64,000 nucleotides of DNA from Pogonophryne albipinna (lineage: Eukaryota > Chordata > Actinopteri > Perciformes > Artedidraconidae), in NCBI GenBank assembly GCA_028583405.1, contig CM053259.1:15924594-15988593 (forward strand). Direction: 5' to 3'. The notes beneath the pieces are model-generated. The model saw only the letters and a program-made list of their open reading frames with translations. It was not told where the DNA came from and did no database searches. Numbering within the stretch: the stretch's first letter is position 1; each line of letters opens with the position of its first letter. Positions 45,499 to 55,829 of this stretch are shown here, in pieces. The position numbers and the translations under genes were made by a program.

Positions 45499-47020
45499 CA
45501 GTGACGTGCGGTGAGGTTCATGGCTGGTGAGGCACTGACTCTTTCAGAGTCAGATTTACAAATATTATATATTTTGACCTTAAAGGTGGCGGGGTAGGTA
45601 ATATGGAGAAACCAGCTCGAGTGCGCTAGAATTTGAAAATACACAGCCCCTCCTCCAACACACACGAACGCGCACATGACCAATGAGGGCACGAGATAAG
45701 TTTGTGCACAGATGGAAGGCTGACAGGCAGGTTATTTTAGCCCATTAAAGGTGGGGTAGGTAAGTTTGAGAAACCGGCACGATATACACTTTTTGTTATA
45801 TTCCATGGAATGCTCTTAACATCCCGATAGCAATGAATATCTTAAGTGCTTTGACATAAAAACATTTCATCTGTGGAAGCCGTAGTACTGTAAAAAGCAC
45901 GACCACTCATTTTAGCCGGGCCGGCTAAAATGAGTGGTCGTGCTTTTTACAGTACTACGGCTTCCACAGATGAAATGTTTTTATGTCAAAGCACTTAAGA
46001 TATTCATTGCTATCGGGATGTTAAGAGCATTCCATGGAATATAACAAAAAGTGTATATCGTGCCAGTTTCTCAAACTTACCTACCCCACCTTTAATCGAA
46101 ATATTCTGTTATTTTCAAAAGCTTTTTTAGTCTGATGCTTCGATTCATTTTAAACAGACCGTTCAACAAAAGGATAGCCTACCCAAAATCTAAATATTGG
46201 ATTGTTCTCTCTTAGTAAGATCCAATTTTCATTACAAATGTGGTCTTACCTTGACTTGAAGATGAAGTCCATGCTATCCTTCTGGACAACAATCTCTATT
46301 ACATTTTTGTAAAAGTCCTCCTTATCTTCCTCTAGTTTCAAAAGCCTAGCTTGTTGTTGCGTCTACCGTCTCTGCGTAGAATAACAGTAGCAACAAGAAC
46401 CTGTGGGCTCACTTGCGCCCCCTTCAGTGCAGCAGAGGTTGTGGCTGCCTCCCCTGGTGCTTTTTTCATTGCCGTTGTATGATGAGACCAGCGAGCTTAA
46501 ATATCATATATACGTGAAATAAGTTATTTAGAGACTATGGATGGCGAGGATACATTTAATAAAGGGATCTACAAACATTACATTGGTGACATACAGTGAG
46601 ATGGTGCAGGCATGCGCTTAGGGCCCGCTTTCCAGCCAGTTTGGGGGTGACGCATTCTGCGGTGAGGCAGAGCTCATCTGTGCCTCACATCACCCCACAG
46701 TAACTGGCTTGAGCGCGCTCACAAAATAAGTGCCCGCGCTAAATTAGTGCCCGTGCTCCAGCAAGTTACTGTGAGGCAGGGACGAGCTCTGCCTCACTTC
46801 TCAATCTCATCGCTCTCCGTAGTTGTAGCGGAGCTCGTCAAATTTGCCGATTTTTACTATAAAAAGCGATTGGAATCATACAGAAATCACATTTACAACA
46901 CAGATCAGTGGACACATTTTATTATTATTATTATTTGTATTATTATTCTTTTTTTCCATTACATTGGAGGATGACAAGTGAGGCTCTGCCTCACCTGCCT
47001 CCCCTGACCGCACGTCGCTG
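45499..47020. mobile_element. hAT element T (nested in O)
   Basis: It begins CAGTGACGTGCGGTGAGG and ends CTGACCGCACGTCGCTG, with a perfect 8-bp duplication CTGACAGC at 45491-45498 and 47021-47028. It contains the palindromic element at 45749-46091 and a related fragment at 45583. No transposase. Confidence 0.92.
45749..46091. mobile_element. 343-bp near-perfect palindrome, TTAA-flanked
   Basis: Left half 45749-45919 and right half 45921-46091 are reverse complements with one mismatch that I can find (ACCGGCACG against ACTGGCACG). The centre is GCCGGGCCGGC at 45920. The outer ends are AGGTGGGGTAGGTAAG, flanked by TTAA on both sides (45745-45748 and 46092-46095), so it behaves like a fold-back element using TTAA targets (Kolobok- or piggyBac-like). 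TTAAAGGTGGCGGGGTAGG at about 45583 is a relative. Confidence 0.9.
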
Positions 47021-47679
47021 CTGACAGCCTACTACCAGATAAATACACACTTCTACTTGTATAAAACTGACCTTTGTACGATTAATACTCCATAAAATAC
47101 TGCAGATCCTTTATCTTATCTCTTTCTAATCTACACACATACAAGTATTTAACTGAAGTTACTCAACAGTGTTGTTGATACAGAGTTGGAGTTTATTCAC
47201 ACGTCACATACTACAGTGGGTAATGTTTTCAAGAAACATTGAGCAGTGCTGCCACATATGACACAGGGAAAAAGAAAAGACTCTGAACCCTTTCTTTGCC
47301 ATTATATAAAAATAGTGTTGCTACAAAAGTATAAATTAGGCTTACTAATAAGACAACTCAGATCTGAAGCTACACAGGAATCTGCTGCAACAGTGCAATA
47401 AAAAAGACAAAATTAATAGAATCAAACCCTTTTTTGGTTGCATTTTAGTAGATTATAAAAAGAAATGCCTTTAAAATAGGATGCAAGCAACACTAGTTTC
47501 TTAACCTGAATTGATAATAGACTATAATCAATTTAAGTTTGCATTCTTATACCATTTTGTACAATAATTATAATGAATAAGTTCAAACAAACTCAAACTT
47601 ACAGCCGATTAATAACGGTATCTAACTTGAGTTTTTATCATATCAAAAACCTGTTGAAATGCTACTGTTATTTTTATTA

Positions 47680-48075
47680 CGCATCGGCAGCCTCCAGGAA
47701 TGCTTCTTTCACAACTTCGCCGTCTTTGAAAGACTTCATGTGTTTCGCAAGAACGTGACTGACACGTTAAGATGCTCTGGTAGCAGCCTTGCTCTTGTTG
47801 TTGGGCCTGGTGAAAATGGACTGCTGTGCATTTAGCTGTCCTTTCAGGCCCCTCCCCTTTTGGGAGCGGAGGGCAGAATTAGGAGGGAATTCCGTCTCGT
47901 AGCACTGTTTTGAAATGCCGCTCCTAAATTACCCTTCTTCGATAAAGCCACGCTCGCATTGCAGATGAGACAGATGGACTTTGAATTGGAATAGATACAA
48001 AAATAATCATCCTCCCACTCGGAGTGAAAATTATATATGTGTTGCTTCTGCCATAATTGCGGTCTTGTGTGTGTG
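47680..48075 (-). pseudogene. hAT transposase N-terminal remnant (GTF2IRD2/ZBED-like type)
   Basis: On - : FHSEWEDDYFCIYSNSKSIC, LICNASVALSKKGNLG, then, after a frameshift, LNAQQSIFTRPNNKSKAAT, a TAA, and RVSHVLAKHMKSFKDGEVV and KEAFLEAAD. This is the start of the transposase type from which GTF2IRD2- and ZBED5-like genes derive. The catalytic core and C-terminus are absent. Confidence 0.75.
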
Positions 48076-48979
48076 CGGACTGTCACTCCTGGTGTTGACA
48101 CGGACAACGTTAGCGAACTAGTGCACTGCCCACTGCCCACCAGCCACGCTCCGACACATGGGGTCACACCGGCCAATCACAAAGCTTTGATGCGTTCAAG
48201 TGCATTATTCTGGCACAGGAAGATTATGTTATAGGACATTAACGATAAAACTGAATATTGTTGTTCTATTTTTAGACACATCTCGCGATCGACTGGGACT
48301 CTCCCCGCGATCGACCGGTCGATCGCGATCGACTGGTTGGGCACCCCTGATGTAGATGATGCATGTCGTCACCTTCTTAAACTAATGGCCCAAGTCATAT
48401 TTGAACGTTTTTCAAAACTGAACCGAATATATGATATATTAATTATTTCACACAAAAAGGTTATGACAATTAACGTACAAATAACACTGTCAATTGTGTA
48501 AAATAAGAAGATTAGATTACTTAGGCCAATTTACGAACATGTTGTTGTGACTTAGGCCTTATTACTTCTGGAGTAAGTGACTTAGGCAAAACAGTGCACT
48601 TCTCTTTTCCGCACTACTGTGCCAGACCATGGGGCTGGGTCAGCCACTAACAGTTTAAAATGCTAGAAGAGCATACAGAGACTCAGAAAACAGAGGGCAG
48701 TTTGGTCGTGGTTGGCCCTTTGATTCAATATAGCAAACTCAAGGTACAACTTAAATCACTCTTAGCTAAATAAAACAAAGGCAAGTAAATCAAATGCTGA
48801 GGAGGCATGTGCCTCTCCTCACTACAGCTCTTCTTTGCTGTGTTTTTAAAATTGTAGCTAACCCTTTTCCATTTAAATCAGTTTCTCCCCTGAATCTCTC
48901 AGTCATCTTGGTATGCGTGTGTGTCTAATTATGTGGCAAATTATCAAAAACTGATGACACTCAACGGGCATGACATATT

Positions 48980-49333
48980 TCATGGACGGAAGGTCCTGAA
49001 ACCTCCTCTCCTTGATTGGTGGAGCGTCAACTTCAGCAGTTGCAGCTGCCTGTTGATATTCCCGATGTAGTTGGGAGATGGTTGTGCCTGGGTGAAGGAA
49101 CTTCTTCTCTTTGTAGGTCGCTGTGCTTCTGCAGTAGTGTGAATCAAGGGCAGATCCTATAACCAGTCTTTAAGGAAATCTGTCAGCAGTTTCCAGCTTT
49201 GCCACTCTTAGTTCGAGATGTAGTTGGCGGGTCTGCCACTTGTTCGTCATGGTCGATGGTGTCTTTGTTCTGCCAGTGTAATGGTTCTTTCAGGGATACC
49301 AAGTGTAGAAGAAAAAAAGCTCTGCACACTTTA
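48980..49333 (-). pseudogene. Unidentified element-encoded protein, part 2
   Basis: Continues from 51345 across element M. Visible on -: KCAELFFFYTWYP, KWQTRQLHLELRVAKLETAD, then SALDSHYCRSTATYKEKKFL and HPGTTISQLHREYQQAA, with stops between. The SHYCR plus later LY/LHREY pattern occurs in a widespread but unnamed family of animal proteins that I remember only as uncharacterised. No catalytic motif is assignable from this remnant. Confidence 0.4.
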
Positions 49334-49504
49334 AAGTGGACCTATCATGCTATATTTGACAAATATATTGTAGGGCCATACCTATATAAAACATGCCTGT
49401 GAAGTTTTTTTTTTCAAAATACCATATAGCCCTACCATAGATTACCCAACAAAAATACTCTGGAGCCGCCACTGATTGTGACCAAACCGTTTGAGACCCA
49501 CTGA

Positions 49505-49724
49505 GATAACAAATTTTTGATGATAATACTTACTTGAGTAACATTTTGAATGCAGGACTTTTACTGTAACAAAGTATTCCTACACTCTGGTACTTCTACT
49601 TTTACTCAAGTACAATATCTGAGTAGCCTATTACTTCTACTCAAGTAGGCTACAAGATCTGAGTAGCCTACTTTTACTCAAGTGCAAGATCTGAGTACTG
49701 TTCTCTGTGTACTGCAGTACTCAC
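49505..49724. repeat. ACTCAAGTA repeat block
   Basis: Several imperfect copies of TTTTACTCAAGTACAAGATC with GAGTAG. It is the complement of the family that forms the 33-bp array at 57920-58150, including the same neighbour (TACTTTTACTGTAACAAAGT-type sequence and GCAGGAC). Confidence 0.65.
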
Positions 49725-49851
49725 CTGAGTTGTAGTACAGCGGGTGGTAGAGGTTGGTGCCGTCGATCAGCAGCCGCCTGTGAGAGAGGCGGAGATCCCG
49801 GGAGATCCTCCTGTGTTTCTCCAGCAGAGTGGTCAGGCCTTGGACTCCCAT
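49725..49851 (-). pseudogene. First coding exon of an asteroid-homolog (ASTE1-like) gene
   Basis: Start codon at 49851 on - in good context (CCCAGGATGG). 42 codons follow: MGVQGLTTLLEKHRRISR, DLRLSH and LLIDGTNLYHPLYYNS, then a donor GTGAGT at 49724. This is the N-terminal XPG-like block of Asteroid proteins, a nuclease-related family. No later exon is visible downstream, where only repeats follow, so it is an orphan exon carried in repeat-rich DNA rather than a working gene. Confidence 0.6.
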
Positions 49852-50067
49852 CCTGGGCAGAGAGTTTCGGAGGAACCGGTGGAGGGGCTCCGCTCTTATA
49901 GGAGCTGCTGCACCTCAACCTTAAGTTTCACTTTCCTCACATCACAGCAGCTCCCAGTCTCTGCCTTCTCTCCACCATGTTAAGTCATTATTTTTTAATA
50001 TCAAGTCATTATTTAATATTTAGCCATTATTTATAATATAACGTTTTTGCCTCATTTCGCTCTATTA

Positions 50068-50568
50068 CCTCATTCACACCAACGCAACTCCGGTTCAAGC
50101 TCCGTGCTAGAGCTTTTCAGGTTCAGCTCCGGCTCTTTTCACACCGCCCATAGTCCGACTGGTATTGCGTCATCGTTTGCGTCATGACGTAACCGTTTGT
50201 GTGCCTGCTTCATAAAGCCAAACCGCGCGGAAACCCCTCACAGCAACAACAACAATGGCCGATTGTGCTCCAGCTTCCTCTGTACCTCTTCGGAAGACCA
50301 GATTCCTAGTAGGTAGCTGGTCTCTTCAGTGGACCACTGCTGCTTGTTAAGTTTCTTCATCGTTGTGTACAAACTGGATAAAACGTGGGCTTTTTGTTGT
50401 TGTTCAGGAGTTGCCCTTGCCCAAGCGGTGCTTTTGCTCTAGCCGGACAATTTTTTGGTGCTTGAAACGAACCGGAGCTAAGAGGCTGCGCCGCTGCGGT
50501 GTGAACAGGAAAACCCGGTGCTTTTCCAGCTCCGAACCGGCCCTGAAACACCGTTTGTGTGAATGAGG
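50068..50568. mobile_element. Small element with CCTCATTCACAC ends, nested in M
   Basis: The ends are CCTCATTCACACCAACG and GTTTGTGTGAATGAGG, flanked by TA on both sides. Inside are further inverted GCTCCGG/CCGGAGC words. 501 bp, non-coding. The TA duplication would suit a Tc1/mariner-like or IS4EU-like element, but the family is unresolved. Confidence 0.65.
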
Positions 50569-51344
50569 TATATTTGCTCTTTTCCAGCCCTGTTTTTGCA
50601 AGGGCTGATTCTGTGACAGCTTTAATGCAAATGAGCTGCAGCTGAACACGCCCCCCTGCAGGAGAGGAGAGCGTCCTCTGATCAGCTGCTGGGCTCTCAG
50701 AAGAGGGTGAGAAAAAGAGATCTCCGTCCTCCGTGTTTTATTCTTATATTATACAGAGTCGTTATTCATTTGTTTTAAAGCTCAATAAATAACAAAGAAG
50801 ACCTTTGACCGGCACTTTTCTAATTTTGTCCGGAAGATTTAAACTCACATGTTGACCGGCGAAAAAAAAATCTAACTGAAACTCTGCCGCACGTTCCCCT
50901 CGTTCCTTGGAAGAGGCAGAGAGGAGGGTGTTTGTCATCTGCTGGTGGACTACCGGAGAGAATTACAGCAGGAGCAAACGCTCGCCTCGGGGAGGGAGAA
51001 AAAGAGCCAGAGCGTCCACAGCGGAGAATAAACAGAAGGGCAACCATGTGCGGGAAGTCTTCTTCGCCACTTACAGGCCTGGCATATGTACTACAGCGTC
51101 TCCAGCACCTTCGAGCGGCAATGGCCGTGGCCCAACACCCCCCATTTCCCTGATAGGTGGAGAGTTGCTCATATGGTGGAGCACCCCTTTTCTGACGTCA
51201 GAACAATTCACATCTGTATCAGCTCCGTTTTTAGAGATTTGGGTATGGAGGAAAAGAGAGGGTTGTGTTTTCTGACACTTGGTGAGTTCCCTGACACACA
51301 TATTCATGTATTAAAGTGCATTTTGCATGATAGGTGCCCTTTAA

Positions 51345-52430
51345 GATTCGTTCCATCCTGAAGTTTCAGTTGGTAGGAAAATTATGAACTGCGTGCGTCT
51401 GGATCCCTCACCAACTTTCTTTTGCTTCATGGCAACCTTTGTGACCAAAGTGGTGACGTATTACCTATGTTCTTCCCAGTTGTCCATTGACCAAACTTTC
51501 TGAAATATCCACTGCCTCAGCTCTTCTGTAATGGATTGACAGTCTCGAGTCGTGACTCGTTGACAGACCTTCGAATTGCAGGGAAGGCCCATAGCCTTTG
51601 CAGCTATTTATTTGCCATTCCTTTGAGATGTTTCTTCTTGGATTCATTTTGCTTCCATGTTTCTGGGCTGAGGTATTTATGTCGTTTCCTTTTGACCGTA
51701 TTGTTTTCATACACATCCTCTAGATGAGGACCATAATGTTCTGAAGTTGCTGCCAGACTGTCTTCATTTTCAGGGACAGAGGACTCATCAGAGGATGATT
51801 GTAGTTTGGGTCAATGATAACATCATCATCTATGTCTTCTTCATGGTGTGGACGGGTCTGCTCGGCATCTTCAGCAACACTCTTCTTCAATGAAAGTGTT
51901 TAGGTTATTGTCTGCTCCATCTGATTCAGGGTGTTTCTCAATGTCGAGGAAAGCTGCTCCAGAGCCACTATTTCAAGGATACTACGTCATCGAGTCCCAC
52001 CGAAGGACTGTTCCAATGTCCAGGATCCTTGGAATTCTACCGAGGCCAGCGTAATTCGTTGCGGGAAATTTTGAGGCTGCACATTTATCCTCCGCGGTCT
52101 TAAAATCCCCACAATGCTTTGCGCACGGACCAATTTCCCAAATATTTGGCCGAAAATGTAAGGCGGGGCCTCTCATATGACGCTAGCACACTTGCTAGCC
52201 TGTTCCATTCTTCGTTCTCTGAATGCCAGGAAGGATTCTTGCCTAGCCTCTGATGGACCTGACTTGGAGGACAAGGAAGCGTCCTCGACATTGAGAAACA
52301 CCCAGTGTCTTGGCCTAGTACATGCTACTCCACCTCTTTAACGACAGTCTCATTTTCATTGGATGATTCAGGATCGGTGTCTGAAAAGTCAAGTGCATCT
52401 CCTACCAAAAAGGAGTAGGCGTACGGTCAC
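51345..52430 (-). pseudogene. Unidentified element-encoded protein, part 1
   Basis: Read on - from about 52430: acidic N-part (SSSDESSVPENEDSLAATSE), then TVKRKRHKYLSPETWKQNES, NSKVCQRVTTRDCQ, ITEELRQWIFQKVWSMDN and SRRTQFIIF, with stops and frame changes and with a 373-bp MITE (51930-52302) inserted. The order, a basic WK motif, a cysteine-bearing segment, a helix ending WSMDNW and then SRRxxF, belongs to the same unnamed family as part 2. It might be a transposase or an accessory protein; I cannot say which. Confidence 0.4.
51930..52302. mobile_element. MITE with GGTGTTTCTCAATGTCGAGG ends
   Basis: Terminal repeats GGTGTTTCTCAATGTCGAGG (51930) and complement (to 52302), flanked by CAG at 51927-51929 and 52303-52305. 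373 bp, non-coding. The 3-bp CAG duplication is compatible with a PIF/Harbinger relative that prefers CWG. Confidence 0.8.
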
Positions 52431-52679
52431 AACTGTGTGATCATTGTGAAAAACATTTTTGTAATTGCACTGCAATGCATTAAAGCTATTTTGATGAATA
52501 TTATTTGGCCAAATTTAGTTAAAAAAACATTTAATCTTTCCTAATAAGATGGAAATGTAATGTGGAAAAAGGTGACAATACTACAATATTAAGAATTGAA
52601 ACAGACAAACGCAACATTTACTTTTCCTTATTCATAATTATGCTGTAATTGTAACCGTTACTTTTGAAAGATTAGGCAA

Positions 52680-53463
52680 GGCAAGTTTATTTATATAGCA
52701 CTTTTCAACACAAGGCAATTCAAAGTGCTTTACAAAAAATGAAAGACATTAAGAAAATGGCATTTAAAATCAGTCATTAAAAAGAAAAGCGAATAAAATA
52801 AACATTAAAAGAAAAAAATACATGAATAAAAGTTACAGTGCAGTTTAAGATATGAATAGTTCAATTAAAAGCAGCGACAAAAAGAAAAGTCTTCAGCCTG
52901 GATTTAAAAGTAGTTGCAGCGGACCTGCAGGTTTCTGGGAGTTTGTTCCAGATATTTGGAGCATAATAACTAAACGCTGCTTCTCCATGTTTAGTTCTGA
53001 CTCTGGGGACAGAAAGCTGACCAGTCCCTGAAGACCTGAGAGATCTGGATGGTTCATAATTTAGCAGGAGGTCAGAAATGTATTTTGGGCCTAAACCATT
53101 CAGTGCTTTATAAACCAGCAGCAGTATTTTGAAATCTATTCTTTGACACACAGGAAGCCAGTGTAAAGACTTCAGAACAGGAGTGATGTGATCCACTTTC
53201 TTAGTGTTAGTGAGGACTCGAGCAGCGGCGTTCTGAATCAGCTGCAGCTTTCTAATATATTTTTTAGTGAGACCTGTGAAGACACCATTACAGTAGTCGA
53301 GTCTACTGAAGATAAAAGCATGGACAAGTTTTTCCAAATCCTGCTGTGACATTAGTCTTTTAACCCTAGATATATTCTTTAGGTGATAGTAGGCTGATTT
53401 AGTAACTGATTTAATATGACTGTTGAAACTCAGGTCAGAGTCCATGACTACACCTAGATTAGA
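52680..53463 (-). mobile_element. L2-type LINE fragment
   Basis: A 3' tail (AAGTTTATTTATATAGCAC on +) follows a reverse-transcriptase C-terminal frame on -. It is 5'-truncated at about 53460. It lies inside element U. Confidence 0.85.
52861..53445 (-). CDS. L2-type reverse transcriptase, C-terminal 194 residues (partial)
   Basis: An open frame without its N-terminus: [55 protein letters not shown] and NIWNKLPETCRSAATTFKS. These are the thumb and C-terminal motifs of L2-like LINE proteins. The palm with its catalytic box was lost by 5' truncation, so it is not functional. Confidence 0.88.
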   Translation of the reverse strand: MDSDLSFNSHIKSVTKSAYYHLKNISRVKRLMSQQDLEKLVHAFIFSRLDYCNGVFTGLTKKYIRKLQLIQNAAARVLTNTKKVDHITPVLKSLHWLPVCQRIDFKILLLVYKALNGLGPKYISDLLLNYEPSRSLRSSGTGQLSVPRVRTKHGEAAFSYYAPNIWNKLPETCRSAATTFKSRLKTFLFVAAFN

Positions 53464-53896
53464 TTAGTTTTTAGATTAGTCTTTATTGTCCCAGAGGGAA
53501 ATGTGTGCATGCTTCATGGAGCTACAGTAACTATAAATTGTGAAATTAAAAGACTAAATAACTACACAACATGTTTAGCCTAGCCTATAGTATAGTAAAC
53601 ATCACTTACCAACAGGGGACAAACCCTGAAAATCACTTAATTTATCTGTTTTTTTCTTTCTTCTTGAAGCAGCCATTTTGTGAAGCTTGTCAAATGGCCT
53701 AAGTCACAAGACAATGTGACTCAGGCAATATATTTAAAAAAGATAATGGCTTGAGTCACACTCTTGACATTGGCCATTATACTATCAGGGTAGGAACAGC
53801 ACTATCCTTTCAATAAGGATGTAGGCAATTTTACCAGAGGTGGCCAGCATCAAGAAGAGATGATTTAGGCAACAAAAAAAAAGTTCTCCAAAATAT
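53464..53896. other. Right part of element U with a retroposon tail
   Basis: 53470-53530 has CTTTATTGTCCCAGAGGGAA, a frequent LINE/SINE tail sequence. 53690-53880 holds the right-hand subterminal GTGACTTAGGC-like repeats of U. No gene. Confidence 0.4.
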
Positions 53897-53899
53897 GAC

Positions 53900-54330
53900 T
53901 TGTTAACTAGTTTTGTGTTTTGAGTGAGGGTGTGATGCTTTTGAAACACTGTCATCAGGTCCAATGTCATCTGAGCTGACACTTTGTTGTATGGCACTTC
54001 CCAGAATAGAGTGTGTGATTGACTGTCCACCCTCAGATAACCACACATTTGAATCTTGTATAAATACATCAAATATACTCATCTTTTCTTGCAGCCACTG
54101 CTTTTCCATTTCTTCTTCAGGCAGTTGAAGGTTGGTTAATGCTTTGCCTTTAATTCATCACACAACTTCATAAATTCAACCAGTTTTAACTGTATTTCCT
54201 TTGCATTGTCTTTTGAGTTCATAAGCTCTTTCAATCTTTCCATTCACTTGTTTGTATTTGAAGTTTCTTGCTTTGACAGTTTACAATAAACAATTCCAAT
54301 CCTTTGGCCGTGTGAATGGTAATCATTTTT
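53900..54330 (-). pseudogene. BEL-2 Gag, N-terminal part
   Basis: On - : KELMNSKDNAKEIQLKLVEF, MKLCDELKAKH, a frame change, then KQWLQEKMSIFDVFIQDSNV, the N-terminal helix pattern of BEL/Pao Gag. It continues to SHPHSKHKTS, where U interrupts. The coiled-coil part resumes at 45397 after U and O. Confidence 0.6.
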
Positions 54331-54760
54331 TTCTCTCACAGATTGCAGTCCAACAGCGCCCTCTTGCGACGTGACGTCAGATTTCACAGACATGATTAAT
54401 GCGGTCACTTTAAGTTTCGTTTTTCAGGAATTGTCCGTTAGCCGAGAGCGCGCTGTTTCAAACAGCTGACATTATTGCAACATTAAATCCAAGCCATTGT
54501 CCAATACAGCTTAATGTCTCCAATACAATCCACTTTTAATGCTGCACATACCCGGCCGCTCTCCATCCTTGACTCTTGGCGTCTTGATGAGCGCAGGTGG
54601 GAACAATCTCCAGCTGATTGTGGCGTGTTGTCCAGTTGATCCGGGATGATGATGTCGGTTGTGAAGTAATCCAATTGTTTGTCCGGTGAAAACGATCCTT
54701 AATCCAATGTGATATGATTCTTATTGTCCAGCTTCACTCATAGAGTGCGATTCTACTTAA
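54331..54760 (-). other. BEL-2 leader
   Basis: Between the 5' LTR and gag on -. No open frame of note and no primer-binding site that I can assign. Confidence 0.4.
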
Positions 54761-55122
54761 TGTAATGGCAATTTTATTATTCCAATGCCCTATATATCCT
54801 TTTGCCATTACTTCACAGGAGGATTTAGAGTGATCCTGACGCAGACACAAACAGATGAATTTCCGGTATTTTGCTGCACATTATCCCTTACTTATTGCTT
54901 TACATACCAAGGTTTAAGTATAGAGTGTCAAAGGGTTGTGGTATCTGCTGGCTGGTAGAATCGGTATGCTCTTCCTCCTGTGTCCTCTCCTGTCACCTAT
55001 GACCCCTTTTATACACCCGGTGCAGCTAAACCCCGCTACCGAGTGTTCAAAAATAATATTGCACTATACATATAAATAAGGTAAACTGAGACACCAACAA
55101 CACCCATAAAATGGCTCCTACA
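54761..55122 (-). repeat. BEL-2 5' LTR
   Basis: 362 bp, TGTAGGAGCC to GCCATTACA on -, directly repeated at 42479-42865. ACCTT follows at 55123-55127. Confidence 0.85.
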
Positions 55123-55127
55123 ACCTT

Positions 55128-55420
55128 GATATAACTATTGACTAACAAAATGCAGCTTATACTAACTCAGACCTTGTACTCGAGTAAAGGCCTGACACAC
55201 CAAGCCGATTTAGACCGTAGATAGATGTCTGGCCGTCGATGAGCGTCCTGTCGCCCTACTCGGATTAGTGTGTCCCGCACCGTCGTGTCTTTTCGGCCGT
55301 GCCGACACCTTTTCAACAAGGTGAATCGGCAGCGGAGGCTGTCGGCAAAATAAATCACTCTGATTGGCTGTTCAGTTTAGCGAAACACTATTTGCCTGAA
55401 TGGGAGTGGAGCAGTACAGT
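55128..55420. repeat. Probable repeat fragment
   Basis: GGCCTGACACACCAAGCCGA at about 55189 resembles the end of a dispersed DNA element, but no matching opposite end is visible. No gene. Confidence 0.3.
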
Positions 55421-55422
55421 AC

Positions 55423-55790
55423 CTTAAAGAGCCTGTGACACGAGTTTCCCCATCATCCAAACCCATCAATTTGAGTAAATATTGTCCCCTTGAAAACCGT
55501 TACTGAACTGATTTTGGATATTTGTACTTTGATAACCATTAATCTGCCCTTCAATGTTGACCATTTTCTGGATCTTCTCGGGGATTCTTCAAGTCCCGCC
55601 AAATTATGGGTGACGTCATTGCGGGCACAGCGCTCCAGCTGCACCGTTCAGGATCCCAGCATCTGCATGTAAACGCACGATGGCGCACACAGCAGCAAGC
55701 TCAGACAGCGATGACAGTTTAATTTTGAACGTGTCTGAGAGCTCATATGAGGCTGAAGGATTTATGTTGTATCTGTTAGAAGTTTAGGAA
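55423..55790 (+). mobile_element. Kolobok-like element fragment (TTAA end)
   Basis: It opens TTAAAGAGCCTGTGACACGA, the style of a TTAA-flanked element end. At 55679 a start codon begins MAHTAASSDSDDSLILNVSE and then SSYEAEGF, stopping after 35 codons. Short acidic starts of this type precede a P2X7-tail-like domain in fish element proteins as I remember them. The rest is missing. Tentative. Confidence 0.35.
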
Positions 55791-55829
55791 TTAGGTGCGT
55801 CAATATGGGCGATCATACGGTCATGTAGC

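Larger units (their letters stand above)
45398..48349 (-). mobile_element. hAT element O inside BEL-2 gag
   Basis: It begins CAGGGGTGCCTAACC and ends GGTTGGGCACCCCTG, with a perfect 8-bp duplication ATGTAGAT at 45390-45397 and 48350-48357. CGATCGACTGG-type repeats lie inside the right end. It carries a transposase N-terminal remnant on - and the nested element T. Confidence 0.92.
49335..51340. mobile_element. Element M, TTAA-flanked, inserted in the U gene
   Basis: Terminal repeats AGTGGACCTATCATGC (left) and AGGGCACCTATCATGC (right, complement), with TTAA at 49331-49334 and 51341-51344. This is a common TTAA-type fish element. It has acquired an ASTE1-like exon block (about 49442-50040), a (TACTTGAGTAAAAG) repeat and a nested element at 50068-50568. 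Confidence 0.8.
48392..53901 (-). mobile_element. Candidate DNA transposon U, unclassified
   Basis: An inverted 11-mer AAGTCATATTT marks both ends (48392-48402 and complement 53891-53901). GTGACTTAGGC-like repeats cluster within about 250 bp of each end (48515, 48548, 48580; 53697, 53717, 53750, 53867). The segment splits the BEL-2 gag: coding resumes on each side. Inside on - are two parts of one unfamiliar protein (52430-51345 and 49333-48980). Element M, a MITE and an L2 LINE were inserted later. I could not find a clean target duplication, so the outermost bases are uncertain. Confidence 0.5.
42479..55122 (-). mobile_element. Old BEL/Pao retrotransposon BEL-2, heavily interrupted
   Basis: The LTRs are 55122-54761 (5', - strand) and about 42865-42479 (3'), read TGTAGGAGCC to GCCATTACA. 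The target duplication ACCTT lies at 42474-42478 and 55123-55127, the 5 bp expected for BEL/Pao. Interior on -: Gag N-part (54330-53900), Gag coiled coil and DUF1759-like part (45397-44143), A17 protease remnant (about 43720-43465), then a TMA16-like cellular sequence (43401-42995) and the 3' LTR. No reverse transcriptase or integrase remains. The LTRs differ at many sites and by several indels, so it is much older than BEL-1. Confidence 0.82.

Noticed and set aside
47844..48176. Host zinc-finger gene on -
   Set aside because: Lies within hAT element O with an 8-bp duplication and matches a transposase N-terminus, with stops and no core.
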